Assembly (NCBI GenBank): GCA_050952465.1
Contig: JBMNKZ010000007.1
Coordinates: 186,001-250,000, forward strand
Origin: DUPU01 sp050952465
GTDB taxonomy: Bacteria > Bacillota > Dehalobacteriia > Dehalobacteriales > Dehalobacteriaceae
Reading direction: 5' to 3'
DNA: 64,000 bases
Positions 54,395 through 62,673 of this stretch are shown in pieces. Made by a program: the position numbers and the translations under genes. The notes beneath the pieces were generated by a model. The model ran no database searches, was not told where the DNA came from, and worked only from the letters and a program-made list of their open reading frames with translations. Numbering within the stretch: position 1 is the first letter of the stretch; each line of letters starts with the position of its first letter.

Positions 54395-55369
54395 ATGCAA
54401 AAACGTATACTGCCGATAATCTTAATGTTAACTATAGCTTTATTGGTAATAGTGGGGGCAACCACAAAACCTTTTAATATCATGGTCACAATGGCACAAC
54501 AATTTACAGATGGCAATGCCAAAGAAAATTCCGACCTAAAAGATAATAAAACCAAGGAAAACCCGGCTCATGGGAACCAAAACAATAATAACGGAAACAA
54601 TAATCAAATAGATAACAATACTACTAACAATAATAACGGAGATAACAATAAGAATAATAACCAACAACCAACTAAACCCGAAGCACCTAAAGTGCCGAAG
54701 GAAAACGCGGCAAACTCTCAAGACTCGGAACTGGCTTTTGATAAAACCACCTTGATTAATGAAAACGGTAAACAAATTGTCACCAACGTGGACAGCTTGT
54801 TGGTTTTAGTGAATAAAAAAAGAAGTATACCCGCTGACTATAAACCTAAAAATATGGTAATACCGGATGTTAAATTTTCCTTTGAAGGCAACAGCCCGAA
54901 AAAATATTTAAGGGAAGATGCGGCCCGGGCCTTAGAAGAGCTTTTCCAGGATGCCCAGAAAGAGGAATTGGTTTTACTTGCCACCTCTGGCTACCGCTCT
55001 TATGAAACCCAAAAAAGAATTTTTGAAAATAAAGCGAAAGCCATCGGTGAAAAGGCGGCAAATATGGTTTCCGCTTATCCGGGTCAAAGCGAGCACCAAA
55101 CCGGTTTGGCTATGGATCTTACATGCCCCGAGGCCAGTTTCCGATTAGTAGAGAGCTTTGGGGAAACAAAGGAAGGCATTTGGGTGAACGAAAATGCCCA
55201 TAAATATGGTTTCATTGTTAGATACCAGAAAGGGAAAGAAGAGATTACCGGGTACAGTTATGAACCCTGGCATATCAGATATGTGGGTAAAGAAGTAGCG
55301 AAATATGTTTTTGAAAACAATATTACTTTAGAGGAGTACTTCGCAGAAATATATGACTATTTAGAGTAA
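54395..55369 (+). CDS. VanY-type D-alanyl-D-alanine carboxypeptidase
   Basis: A 324-residue exported zinc peptidase. An N-terminal signal or anchor segment (RILPIILMLTIALLVIVGATT) is followed by a linker extremely rich in Asn (about residues 45-100) and then the VanY domain. Metal and catalytic motifs: ATSGYRSYETQKRIF, SEHQTGLAMDLT (zinc His and Asp) and YEPWHIRYVG (zinc His). It trims the terminal D-Ala of peptidoglycan stem peptides. The start at 54395 has GGGGGAATAGAG before it; an ATG at 54368 has none. No vanA or vanH homologue is nearby, so vancomycin resistance is not implied. Confidence 0.9.
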   Translation: MQKRILPIILMLTIALLVIVGATTKPFNIMVTMAQQFTDGNAKENSDLKDNKTKENPAHGNQNNNNGNNNQIDNNTTNNNNGDNNKNNNQQPTKPEAPKVPKENAANSQDSELAFDKTTLINENGKQIVTNVDSLLVLVNKKRSIPADYKPKNMVIPDVKFSFEGNSPKKYLREDAARALEELFQDAQKEELVLLATSGYRSYETQKRIFENKAKAIGEKAANMVSAYPGQSEHQTGLAMDLTCPEASFRLVESFGETKEGIWVNENAHKYGFIVRYQKGKEEITGYSYEPWHIRYVGKEVAKYVFENNITLEEYFAEIYDYLE

Positions 55370-55401
55370 ACAAAAAGTTGGATAAAAAAGATTTGACACT
55401 T

Positions 55402-55436
55402 AGAAGGTTCGCTCCTTAAGGGAAGAACCTTCTTTC
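55402..55436 (+). terminator. Terminator of the peptidase gene
   Basis: AGAAGGTTC (55402-55410) and GAACCTTCT (55425-55433), followed by TTCTATTTTA. Confidence 0.8.
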
Positions 55437-56725
55437 TATTTTATCTCCTCTATTTTCTTATAAAGTTCAGTATGATCTCCTCTGTTCCATACACCGTAAA
55501 TATTTTTCGATAAGTCACAGGATAAGGGCAATGTTTTGAGGTTATGCTCTTCAAACAACTCTAATATTTTCTCGGCATATCTCTCGCATAACCAGTAGTT
55601 GCCGGGTATTTCAAAGGTACGGCGCATTTTTTGATATATCTTTTCAAAATCATCGGAGCCAATATTCCCGAAAGAGATATTTAAAAACTCACAGGGTTGC
55701 AGATCGCCTTTAGCATTAATATAAAACCGATCTGTCCCTCCCGCTGTACACCCAAATTGCTCCTTATCCTCCTCCATCACCTGGGCGGAGATCGCCGGGT
55801 AATCCTGAAATCTATCGTCAAGGTTATACATGTTAACCAGTTTTTTTACCTGCCCCAAATCCTCCTGGGAAAAGGGATCAATCCCACCTTTCAGCCATCC
55901 CCCGGCAGGTTTCGGCTTGATTAATTGAATGAGGCAAGCACCAAAGTCCTTGGTTATTTCCATGATTTTTTCAAAGTTCCCGTTATAAAAATCACCCTTT
56001 TGAAGACAGGCATTAAAACTAACAGCAATTCCCGCCTCATGACATATTGATACTGCCCTGGTCATGGTATCCCAGGCGTTATCATCTCCTAAAAATTTAT
56101 TAAACCTTTCCGGGTCCGGGCTATGAAGAGAAAACATAATAGCCGTCACGTTAAGTTTCTTAAGTTCCAGCAGCCTTTCCCGGGTAATACCGTACCCGGT
56201 GGAATTAATCCAAATCTCTGACCGGCCGTCAATAACGCTACACACCTTTTTTAACCGGTCATATACCAGAAAAGGTTCGCCGCCTTCAATATTAAAAAAA
56301 GCAATACCTATATTCTGAAGCTTTTTGATGGTTTCAAGGAGAATACCAATATCCAGATCCTTTCCTTGATCATATTTTTGGTAGCAATGTTTACAATGGT
56401 AAGGACAAGCCGCGGTTAAAGACACCAAGACTGTAGTACAGGGCATTTTCTGGTCAAAAACCATAAATTTTTTACAAGCTGTATAAAAGGACTCCGAGGG
56501 AAATCCTGGGCAGTAAAGGTTTATCCGAGTATTGGGGCCGATCTGGACAAACTTATTATGCTCCATTTTTGATAGGAAAAATAATAGCCGCCTTAAAAAC
56601 ATGATAAACCTTCGAAAACCCATTTCCCCTTTGAATAAAAAAGGCAAAAATTTTAAAAACACAGCCGCCTTAACCCGCAGTAAGAAAAGGCGTTTTTCTA
56701 ACCCTGCAATATTTCGTACCTGCAT
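55436..56725 (-). CDS. Radical SAM enzyme with a SPASM-like C-terminus
   Basis: A 429-residue protein. The [4Fe-4S]-SAM motif is CPYHCKHC (CxxxCxxC, about residue 113), followed by the SAM-binding FFNIEGGEPFL. The C-terminal part has CTAGGTDRFYINAKGDLQPCEFLNISFGNI and later Cys residues, as in SPASM/twitch auxiliary cluster domains. The N-terminal 80 residues are basic and hydrophobic, suggesting membrane association. It is the last gene of the lipid-type operon, 24 bases after the reductase gene. SPASM enzymes modify peptides, sugars or lipids; the substrate here is unknown. Confidence 0.85.
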   Translation of the reverse strand: MQVRNIAGLEKRLFLLRVKAAVFLKFLPFLFKGEMGFRRFIMFLRRLLFFLSKMEHNKFVQIGPNTRINLYCPGFPSESFYTACKKFMVFDQKMPCTTVLVSLTAACPYHCKHCYQKYDQGKDLDIGILLETIKKLQNIGIAFFNIEGGEPFLVYDRLKKVCSVIDGRSEIWINSTGYGITRERLLELKKLNVTAIMFSLHSPDPERFNKFLGDDNAWDTMTRAVSICHEAGIAVSFNACLQKGDFYNGNFEKIMEITKDFGACLIQLIKPKPAGGWLKGGIDPFSQEDLGQVKKLVNMYNLDDRFQDYPAISAQVMEEDKEQFGCTAGGTDRFYINAKGDLQPCEFLNISFGNIGSDDFEKIYQKMRRTFEIPGNYWLCERYAEKILELFEEHNLKTLPLSCDLSKNIYGVWNRGDHTELYKKIEEIK

Positions 56726-56749
56726 GCCCTTACTCCCTTCAAACCATTT

Positions 56750-57793
56750 TTAGATCAATTTCCTTTCTTGATACCACTTAACCGTCCGTTCAATCCCTTC
56801 CTCAAGGCTGTATTCACTGGTAAAATCAATTATCTTTTCCGCTTTCTTTGTACTATATTGAATATTGTCATAAAACATGTTGACCCGCCCCCGGGTTAAT
56901 AATGGCGCTTTCTTGACGCGAAAAACCGTATAAATCAGTTCCATCAAAAAGCCAATGGGATAAAAAATAAACTTCGGAGCAATTAGCGGCTTTTTTATCT
57001 TTGCTTTCTCACAGAAAAGGGCATAGATCCGATCCATTTTCTCGGTTTCTTTATTACCGATAATTAAGCTGTTAATACCTGATAGCCGGTGTTGAAAAGC
57101 AAAATAATAAGCCCGGGCCAAATCTTTTACATAAATCACATGAAATTTGTTAGCCTTTGACCCCGGTAAAATTGGCATCCTGCTTTTTGCCGTCTTAAGG
57201 TAATCAAAAAAACCGGTATTAAATTCCCTTTCTCCATACACCCAGACAGGTTCGATAATCGTAAGATTTAGACCCTGTTCCTTTGCGAACGCCATTGCTT
57301 CTTCCTTGGCCAAAGCCTTCGTATCCCGGTAATAATTCATTTGGCAGGGAAAGATTTTATCCAGAAAATAATGATAATGGGCCTGATGGGGTGAGTCTTC
57401 ACTCTTAATTTGCCGGGAGTTTTCCTCCCCGTATACGGAAATGGAGGATGTAATAATCACATTTTTAATATCATTTTTTAAGCATGCCCGAAGCACATTC
57501 AGCGTGCCCTCTACGTTTACCCGGTAAAATTTCTGATACCCTCCCCAATCCTTGGCTAGGGCGGCCATATGAATTACCCAGTCGTAGCCCTGAAATGCTT
57601 CGACTAAACTTTTCTCATCGGTAATATCCCCATAGACCAGCTGTACGGGAAGTCCCTTGATATTTTCCAGATCGCTATCCGGCCGCACCAGGCACCCAAC
57701 GGAAAGTCCCTTGGCACAAAACGCTTCCGCTACATGACTGCCGATAAAGCTTGTTGCTCCGGTAATTAATACTTTACTCATCTTTTTCATCAT
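56750..57793 (-). CDS. Extended short-chain dehydrogenase (NAD-dependent epimerase/dehydratase; 3-beta-HSD/CerR-like)
   Basis: A 347-residue enzyme with the NAD(P) site VLITGATSFIGSHVAEAF, the catalytic Ser and Tyr-x3-Lys (IITSSISVYGE and NYYRDTKALAKEEA), and a late section FYDNIQYSTKKAEKIIDF...SLEEGIERTVKWYQ, as in 3-beta-hydroxysteroid and dihydroflavonol reductase-type proteins. The bacterial ceramide pathway reductase CerR belongs to this broad family. Here it is a candidate for reducing the keto group made by the alpha-oxoamine synthase. It lies seven bases from the ketoacyl synthase gene. The start is uncertain among 57793, 57790 and 57778. Confidence 0.85.
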   Translation of the reverse strand: MMKKMSKVLITGATSFIGSHVAEAFCAKGLSVGCLVRPDSDLENIKGLPVQLVYGDITDEKSLVEAFQGYDWVIHMAALAKDWGGYQKFYRVNVEGTLNVLRACLKNDIKNVIITSSISVYGEENSRQIKSEDSPHQAHYHYFLDKIFPCQMNYYRDTKALAKEEAMAFAKEQGLNLTIIEPVWVYGEREFNTGFFDYLKTAKSRMPILPGSKANKFHVIYVKDLARAYYFAFQHRLSGINSLIIGNKETEKMDRIYALFCEKAKIKKPLIAPKFIFYPIGFLMELIYTVFRVKKAPLLTRGRVNMFYDNIQYSTKKAEKIIDFTSEYSLEEGIERTVKWYQERKLI

Positions 57794-57799
57794 ACCTTT

Positions 57800-59044
57800 T
57801 TAATCGTAAAACCTTTTGAAAACTATCGCGGCATTATGCCCCCCGAAACCATAGGAAGTGGAAAGGGCATAATTAATTTCCGCCGCTTGAGGTTTTTGAA
57901 TCAGGTTAAGATTATCTATTGGGCAGTCAATAGGATTTCCATGGACTTTACCTTGATCTATAAAAAGAGCCGTGACTGCCGCCTCCAGTGCCCCGCTGGC
58001 CCCAATGCTATGCCCTAAAATACCTTTGGTAGAATTGATTAAGGGTTGCCTGGTTTTATCACCGAATATTTCTTGAATCACCCGGGCTTCAATTTCATCG
58101 TTGGAAATTGTTCCGGTGCCATGGGCATTAAGATAATCTATCTTTAGACCCTGGGTAAGTTTTCTTAATAAGTTCCCGATTTGTGTTCCCGAGTCATCCA
58201 TCTGAACAATATTATAGGCATCGCTGTTATCAGCGTAATTAAGGATTTCCGCGTAAATATGGGCACCTCTTTTTTGGGCCAGATAAAGCTCCTCCAGAAT
58301 CAAAACGCACCCGGCACCTTCATTAAATAAAAAGCCGCTTCTCTTTTCTGAAAAGGGCATGGGATTTCCGTCTTCAGCCTGAGTCAGGGTGCCCAACATA
58401 TCAAATCCTCTCATTACAGCCCCATATTTTTCCTTTAAACACTCTACCCCACCGGTAATAGCCGCATCACACACACCGTTTACGATCCTCCGATAGGATT
58501 CTCCAATAGCACATGTTCCGGAGGCACAGGAAGCATTAAGGGTATAAATTGTCCCTGTAATGCCAAAAAGAATAGATATCCAGGCAGATGCCGCATTCGG
58601 CATTAACATGGGGATTACCATCCGATGAAATCTGGCCTTGTCCCCGCCAACATGGGAGAGATAAGATGTAAATGCTGTCTGGAGACTGCTCATACCAACA
58701 CCAAGAATGATATCTGTGTTTTCCGGCAACCCCGTTTCAAAATATTTACCTCCAGGCCTAACTGTAAATCCCCCATCCTCCAGGGCAAGCTTAGCCCCCA
58801 ATACGGAAAGCTGAGAGATTTGCTCCATAGCATTACTTAAGTGTTGAGGCAAACCAAAATCTCCTATCCCAAACTTGGGAGCAGGCACAAAATAACGCGA
58901 CTTGAAGCGATAGTGCCCTTCAAATTCTGCCGGCACCGCACGTATTACCCTTTCCTGCTTCATGATATTTTCAAAGAAACGATCCTTACCGATGCCTAAG
59001 GCCGTTACCGGCCCGATTCCCGTAATCACGACCCGTCTTTTCAT
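57800..59044 (-). CDS. Beta-ketoacyl-ACP synthase (FabF/KAS II type)
   Basis: A 414-residue condensing enzyme with the complete Cys-His-His triad: NASCASGTCAIGES, LNAHGTGTISNDE and GILGHSIGASGALEA. It opens RRVVITGIGPVTALGIGKDRFF. It elongates acyl chains on ACP. Compared with housekeeping FabF it has insertions in the first third (for example RYFVPAPKFGIGDFG), so it is probably a specialised paralogue acting with the operon's own ACP. The gene lies 26 bases after the ThiL-like gene and has GAGGGCGG before the start. Confidence 0.9.
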   Translation of the reverse strand: MKRRVVITGIGPVTALGIGKDRFFENIMKQERVIRAVPAEFEGHYRFKSRYFVPAPKFGIGDFGLPQHLSNAMEQISQLSVLGAKLALEDGGFTVRPGGKYFETGLPENTDIILGVGMSSLQTAFTSYLSHVGGDKARFHRMVIPMLMPNAASAWISILFGITGTIYTLNASCASGTCAIGESYRRIVNGVCDAAITGGVECLKEKYGAVMRGFDMLGTLTQAEDGNPMPFSEKRSGFLFNEGAGCVLILEELYLAQKRGAHIYAEILNYADNSDAYNIVQMDDSGTQIGNLLRKLTQGLKIDYLNAHGTGTISNDEIEARVIQEIFGDKTRQPLINSTKGILGHSIGASGALEAAVTALFIDQGKVHGNPIDCPIDNLNLIQKPQAAEINYALSTSYGFGGHNAAIVFKRFYD

Positions 59045-59070
59045 ATCCGCCCTCTATTCACTTTCTTGGA

Positions 59071-60078
59071 TTATTTTTCCCTTATGAAACTAATCAATCT
59101 CTGAATGTACTTTTCAATATCGCCAAAATCCCTGGCCCGAATCTCCAACCTGCTTAAATCAATTTTCCGGGTGCCTTCATAAAGGACTCTGCTCCCTTTA
59201 TCCGTGACTCTGCCGATTTTATAAAATTTTAGTTCCTGCTCCCGTGCTCCCTGCAGAAAATTTTCCTCATCTTCGGGGCCAACAGTAAAAATCAGCTCAT
59301 ATTCCCCGCACTCCCCCAGAAAAAGAAGAGTTTTGGGTATTTTAAAAAGTTTTGCGTGGGTTCTCCCGGTTTTATGATATGGTAAATCCCCCACCTCATA
59401 ACCGGTACCGCTCATTTCGGAAAGTGAATTCAGGGCATTAAAGACCCCGTCACTGGTATCCATGGCGGCATGAGCATACTTTTTCATATGTTCAGCTTCC
59501 TTTATGCGTAAGGGGAAACGGTTTTTTACCAACCGAGAAAATTTTCCCACCCCTGTCTTTTCAGAATAGAGCTTAAGAAATGCCTCCAAGTTTCCCGCCC
59601 CAATTTCACCGGAAAGGTAAATTCCATCTCCCGGTTGAGCCCCCCTTCTTAAGAGAGGTTTTCCCTCCAGCATGCCTATTACTGCTCCCGTATAGTGCCA
59701 TATTTTTGATTTCCCAAAGTCCCCGCCTAAGAAACCTATCTGACACTTTTTCAAAACACTTGCCACACCGGTGGAAAAAGATTTGATAAATTCCTCATCC
59801 CATTTATCCTTAATAATCATGCTGTGGGCGTAAAAAAGGGGCCTACCCCCGCAGGCCAGAATGTCGCTTACTGCTCCCACAGCCAGATTCCAGCCCAAGG
59901 TAAAGGGATCATGCTCCCGAAACATATCTTCCTCGGAAAATTCGTCCATGCTGAAAAGCACCCTGCTCCCGTTAAGTTCAAAAATCTCCCCATCGGACTC
60001 AAAGACCCTATTTAGCTGGTACTCCGACTTAGGCATGAGACTGCTCACCATTTTAATTAAATCATGTTCTTTTCCCAT
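59071..60078 (-). CDS. ThiL/AIR-synthase-superfamily protein
   Basis: A 335-residue protein with the AIR-synthase-related fold. The N-terminal metal/ATP region has VLFSMDEFSEEDMF, with GWNLAVGAVSDILACGGRPLFY in the place of the ThiL metal loop. The C-terminal half has AHAAMDTSDGVFNALNSLSEMSG and GECGEYELIFTV. ThiL phosphorylates thiamine monophosphate, but no thiamine genes are nearby. In this operon the protein may phosphorylate or activate a different substrate. I would not call it thiL on present evidence. The ribosome site is weak. Confidence 0.72.
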   Translation of the reverse strand: MGKEHDLIKMVSSLMPKSEYQLNRVFESDGEIFELNGSRVLFSMDEFSEEDMFREHDPFTLGWNLAVGAVSDILACGGRPLFYAHSMIIKDKWDEEFIKSFSTGVASVLKKCQIGFLGGDFGKSKIWHYTGAVIGMLEGKPLLRRGAQPGDGIYLSGEIGAGNLEAFLKLYSEKTGVGKFSRLVKNRFPLRIKEAEHMKKYAHAAMDTSDGVFNALNSLSEMSGTGYEVGDLPYHKTGRTHAKLFKIPKTLLFLGECGEYELIFTVGPEDEENFLQGAREQELKFYKIGRVTDKGSRVLYEGTRKIDLSRLEIRARDFGDIEKYIQRLISFIREK

Positions 60079-60173
60079 ATATATAGTTTATCAATTCCTT
60101 CCCTTAGAACAGTTACCTTCATTTGTCGCTTGAAAAGACAATAAATAAGTTGGTAATTTGATGCCAACGCCCC

Positions 60174-61178
60174 TTAACCGGTTATTAGTTCCAAGGCATC
60201 ATGGGCCATGGAGATGCGACAGGGCAGAAAGCCTGCCGGATCACCATCAAATTCTACTTCCGGCCTCCGGCTGTTTCCGAAAACATCAATGACCTCTGAA
60301 TAATCCAAAGAAATCTTATTGTTGTTAATAATCTCTGTCCCGCTGTAGATCCTTTTAATAATCCCGGGTAAGTCCCTTACTTTTATATCCTGTACCGTCA
60401 TCCTATAAAACCGGCGATCTTCGTCTTTTAAATCATGCCGTACCTTAATTCCGGATGCAATATAAAAGGTTCTACCGATGGAAATGTTATGTACATTTCT
60501 TAATACTTCTCTTTTCCCATCTGAGCAAATCATAAAATTTTCTGGTTTATATGAGGTTAAGGTTCTTAAGAGGGCCAGAAAGGTCCCAATTCTATCTCCC
60601 AGAATACCTCTTATTCCACTGTTGGCTCGTCTGGCTAAATCCGCCCCCAGTCCGATATTTACACAGCAGGCAAAATAACAAGTTTTAAACGCTTCTAATT
60701 TAGATAACCCATCTAACCCATTTTCTTTTAAATACATCTCATGAACCGATTTACCGTCAAATTCTTTTAGTGGGGCTTTAGCCAAAATAATTTTCCCCAC
60801 CTGAACTTTTTTTGACTTTGGCTTTATTAATGCCTTCACTGCCCCCTCAATATCAATGGGAATGCCATAGCTTTTACAAAAATCCGGGCTGGTTCCGGTA
60901 TAAATAACTCCTAATTTTGCTTTTGACCTTATCTGCCCGGAATCATCGTAAAAACCGTTTAATACCCGGTTAATCGTTCCGTCACCACCCACGGCTACGA
61001 TCACGTCATACCCTGCAAGGTTTCCTTCTAAAGACAGTTGATATGCTTCCTCCAAAGATGTGGTGATTCGATAGTCATAAGTAACCTGAAAGTAATCCAG
61101 TAGTTCCATGATCATTTGAAAGCGACCTTGGCTTTTCCCGGATCTGGACCCCGGGTTCATGATTAATAGATACCTCAT
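60174..61178 (-). CDS. Diacylglycerol/sphingosine kinase-family lipid kinase
   Basis: A 334-residue protein of the DAGK catalytic family (DgkB, YegS, LCB5). Marks: LLIMNPGSRSGKSQGRF, the nucleotide loop VAVGGDGTINRVLNGF, and GVIYTGTSPDFCKSYGIP. The family phosphorylates diacylglycerol, sphingoid bases or ceramide on the inner face of the membrane. The start overlaps the oxoamine synthase stop by ATGA, so the two are translationally coupled. Their coupling is the strongest hint that the synthase product is a lipid that becomes phosphorylated. Confidence 0.88.
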   Translation of the reverse strand: MRYLLIMNPGSRSGKSQGRFQMIMELLDYFQVTYDYRITTSLEEAYQLSLEGNLAGYDVIVAVGGDGTINRVLNGFYDDSGQIRSKAKLGVIYTGTSPDFCKSYGIPIDIEGAVKALIKPKSKKVQVGKIILAKAPLKEFDGKSVHEMYLKENGLDGLSKLEAFKTCYFACCVNIGLGADLARRANSGIRGILGDRIGTFLALLRTLTSYKPENFMICSDGKREVLRNVHNISIGRTFYIASGIKVRHDLKDEDRRFYRMTVQDIKVRDLPGIIKRIYSGTEIINNNKISLDYSEVIDVFGNSRRPEVEFDGDPAGFLPCRISMAHDALELITG

Positions 61179-62356
61179 TGTTCATAACCTATCTTTTTAA
61201 TAATTTCGAGGAATTGATTAATCGTCTCTTCCCTTAAGTTTGCTCCGGCAATCACCCTGACCTTACCTTCATTAACCGGGACAGACGGAGGAATAAAAGG
61301 AGTGGTCAACACTTGATTCTTATAAAATCTTTTTGCCAGCCTAATCGTATCTTCGGAATTTCCGGTACATATAGATATAATTGGGGCTTTCCCTTCAGCC
61401 AATTTAAACCCGGCAGAAGCCAGGCCCTTACTTAATAAACTTTTGTACTTCCACAACCTAGCCTTTATTTGTGGAAAATCTTCTTCAATAATATCCAGCA
61501 CTTTGGTAATTCCACCTAAGACAGACGGGGGTAAAGCCGTTGAATAAACCAAGTGGGGGCAATAGAAGCGCAAATAATTAATCAGATCCTTTCTTCCGCC
61601 AATCATGCCCCCTGCATTTGCCAAGGCCTTCCCCAGGGAGGCCGTATATATTCCCGGAAAACCAGTAAGGCCCACCTCTTCTAAAATTCCGCCACCCTTT
61701 TTCCCCAAAACGCCGATACCATGAGAGTCATCAATCACCGGCACGGCGTGAAATTTTTCCGCCAGATCCACTATTTCCTTAATAGGCGCAATGCTCCCGT
61801 CAGTAGAAAAGACAGACTCAGTCACAATAAAAACCTGGCGGTACTTGTTTAGGGATTTCTCTAAGATCACCCTTAGGTGATCTAGTTTATTATGCAAAAA
61901 GGGCCTAATACGGGAGCCTCCCAACCTAGCTCCCTGAACTAAAGAAGAATGGGCAAAATGGTCAATAACAATTAAATCTTCCCTTCCGGCCAACCCAGAA
62001 AAAAGACCGTTATTTGCCTGGTAGCAGGAAGGAAAGATGATGGCTGATTCCAGGCCGGTTAATCTTGCCAATCTTTCCTCCAAAGTTTTATAAAGGTCAA
62101 TATATCCGGTAGCAATAGGTGTCCCGCAAAGAGAAACCCCGTATTTTTCTATTGCCTTCATGGAGGCTCCCTTAACCCGGTCGTCGTCGGCTAATCCTAA
62201 GTAGTTATTAGAGGCTAGATTAATAAACTCCGCCCTGTCAATTAACATTTTATCCGATAAACCGGACTGCATCTCCCGATAATAAGGATTAAACCCTGTC
62301 TGATCAGTAAGACTTGTGTCAAGTTGAAACCTTTGATAAAACTTATTTAGTGCCAT
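61175..62356 (-). CDS. Alpha-oxoamine synthase (BioF/KBL/serine palmitoyltransferase family)
   Basis: A 393-residue PLP enzyme that condenses an amino acid with an acyl thioester, releasing CO2. Visible: INLASNNYLGLADDDRV, IDHFAHSSLVQGARL, PVIDDSHGIGVLGKKGGG, and the PLP lysine in YTASLGKALANAGGM. Where most members have an HxxLE motif, this one has DLYKTLEERLA. The family includes 8-amino-7-oxononanoate synthase, 2-amino-3-ketobutyrate ligase, CqsA and serine palmitoyltransferase. The ACP gene directly upstream and the coupled lipid kinase favour a long-chain amino-ketone product over biotin; no other bio gene is present. The start at 62356 uses AAGGGGAAA. Confidence 0.88.
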   Translation of the reverse strand: MALNKFYQRFQLDTSLTDQTGFNPYYREMQSGLSDKMLIDRAEFINLASNNYLGLADDDRVKGASMKAIEKYGVSLCGTPIATGYIDLYKTLEERLARLTGLESAIIFPSCYQANNGLFSGLAGREDLIVIDHFAHSSLVQGARLGGSRIRPFLHNKLDHLRVILEKSLNKYRQVFIVTESVFSTDGSIAPIKEIVDLAEKFHAVPVIDDSHGIGVLGKKGGGILEEVGLTGFPGIYTASLGKALANAGGMIGGRKDLINYLRFYCPHLVYSTALPPSVLGGITKVLDIIEEDFPQIKARLWKYKSLLSKGLASAGFKLAEGKAPIISICTGNSEDTIRLAKRFYKNQVLTTPFIPPSVPVNEGKVRVIAGANLREETINQFLEIIKKIGYEQ

Positions 62357-62397
62357 TGCTTTCCCCTTCAATCGCTATTAAAATATCAGTTTTCTAT

Positions 62398-62432
62398 GTC
62401 ATCCTTTAGTACCCTTCGCTGCACTCAGGATA
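62398..62432. repeat. GTCATCC-type repeat fragment
   Basis: GTCATCC...CCTTCGCTGCACTCAGGAT, between the ACP and oxoamine synthase genes. It resembles the widespread GTCATCCTGAG intergenic repeat and the element at 23827. Confidence 0.5.
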
Positions 62433-62673
62433 ATAGAAATGTTTCCGGATACTTACTTCTTAAATAGTCTACTATATCTGAAACTTTTTCGATCCCGGTA
62501 AAATCCCTTTCATCAAGGGAAATAGAAAATTCATCTTCCAAATCGGTCATAATCATAATGGTATTAAAGGAGTCCACACCGAGATCTTCTATTAACTTGC
62601 TCCCCAAGGTAACCTGGTAACTTTTCTCTAAATTTCTGGCCACGATATTAATCACTTGTTTTTCTAAACTCAT
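62425..62673 (-). CDS. Dedicated acyl carrier protein
   Basis: An 82-residue ACP. The phosphopantetheine serine is in EDLGVDSFNTIMI, preceded by TLGSKLIEDL. The acidic helices (TDLEDEFSISLDERDF) and DIVDYLRSKYPE complete the fold. GVDS is the usual DSL-type site with Phe in place of Leu. The start at 62673 overlaps the reductase stop by ATGA; an upstream frame to 62721 lacks a site. Its place between a reductase and an oxoamine synthase suggests it carries the acyl chain for this pathway rather than general fatty acid synthesis. Confidence 0.9.
   Translation of the reverse strand: MSLEKQVINIVARNLEKSYQVTLGSKLIEDLGVDSFNTIMIMTDLEDEFSISLDERDFTGIEKVSDIVDYLRSKYPETFLLS

Noticed and set aside
54580..54670. 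Low-complexity repeat resembling a short tandem array
   Set aside because: It encodes the Asn-rich linker of the VanY-type protein in frame; there are no spacers or cas genes, so it is not CRISPR.
61175..62356. bioF of a biotin operon
   Set aside because: No other biotin genes are present, and the neighbours are an ACP, a lipid kinase and a ketoacyl synthase.
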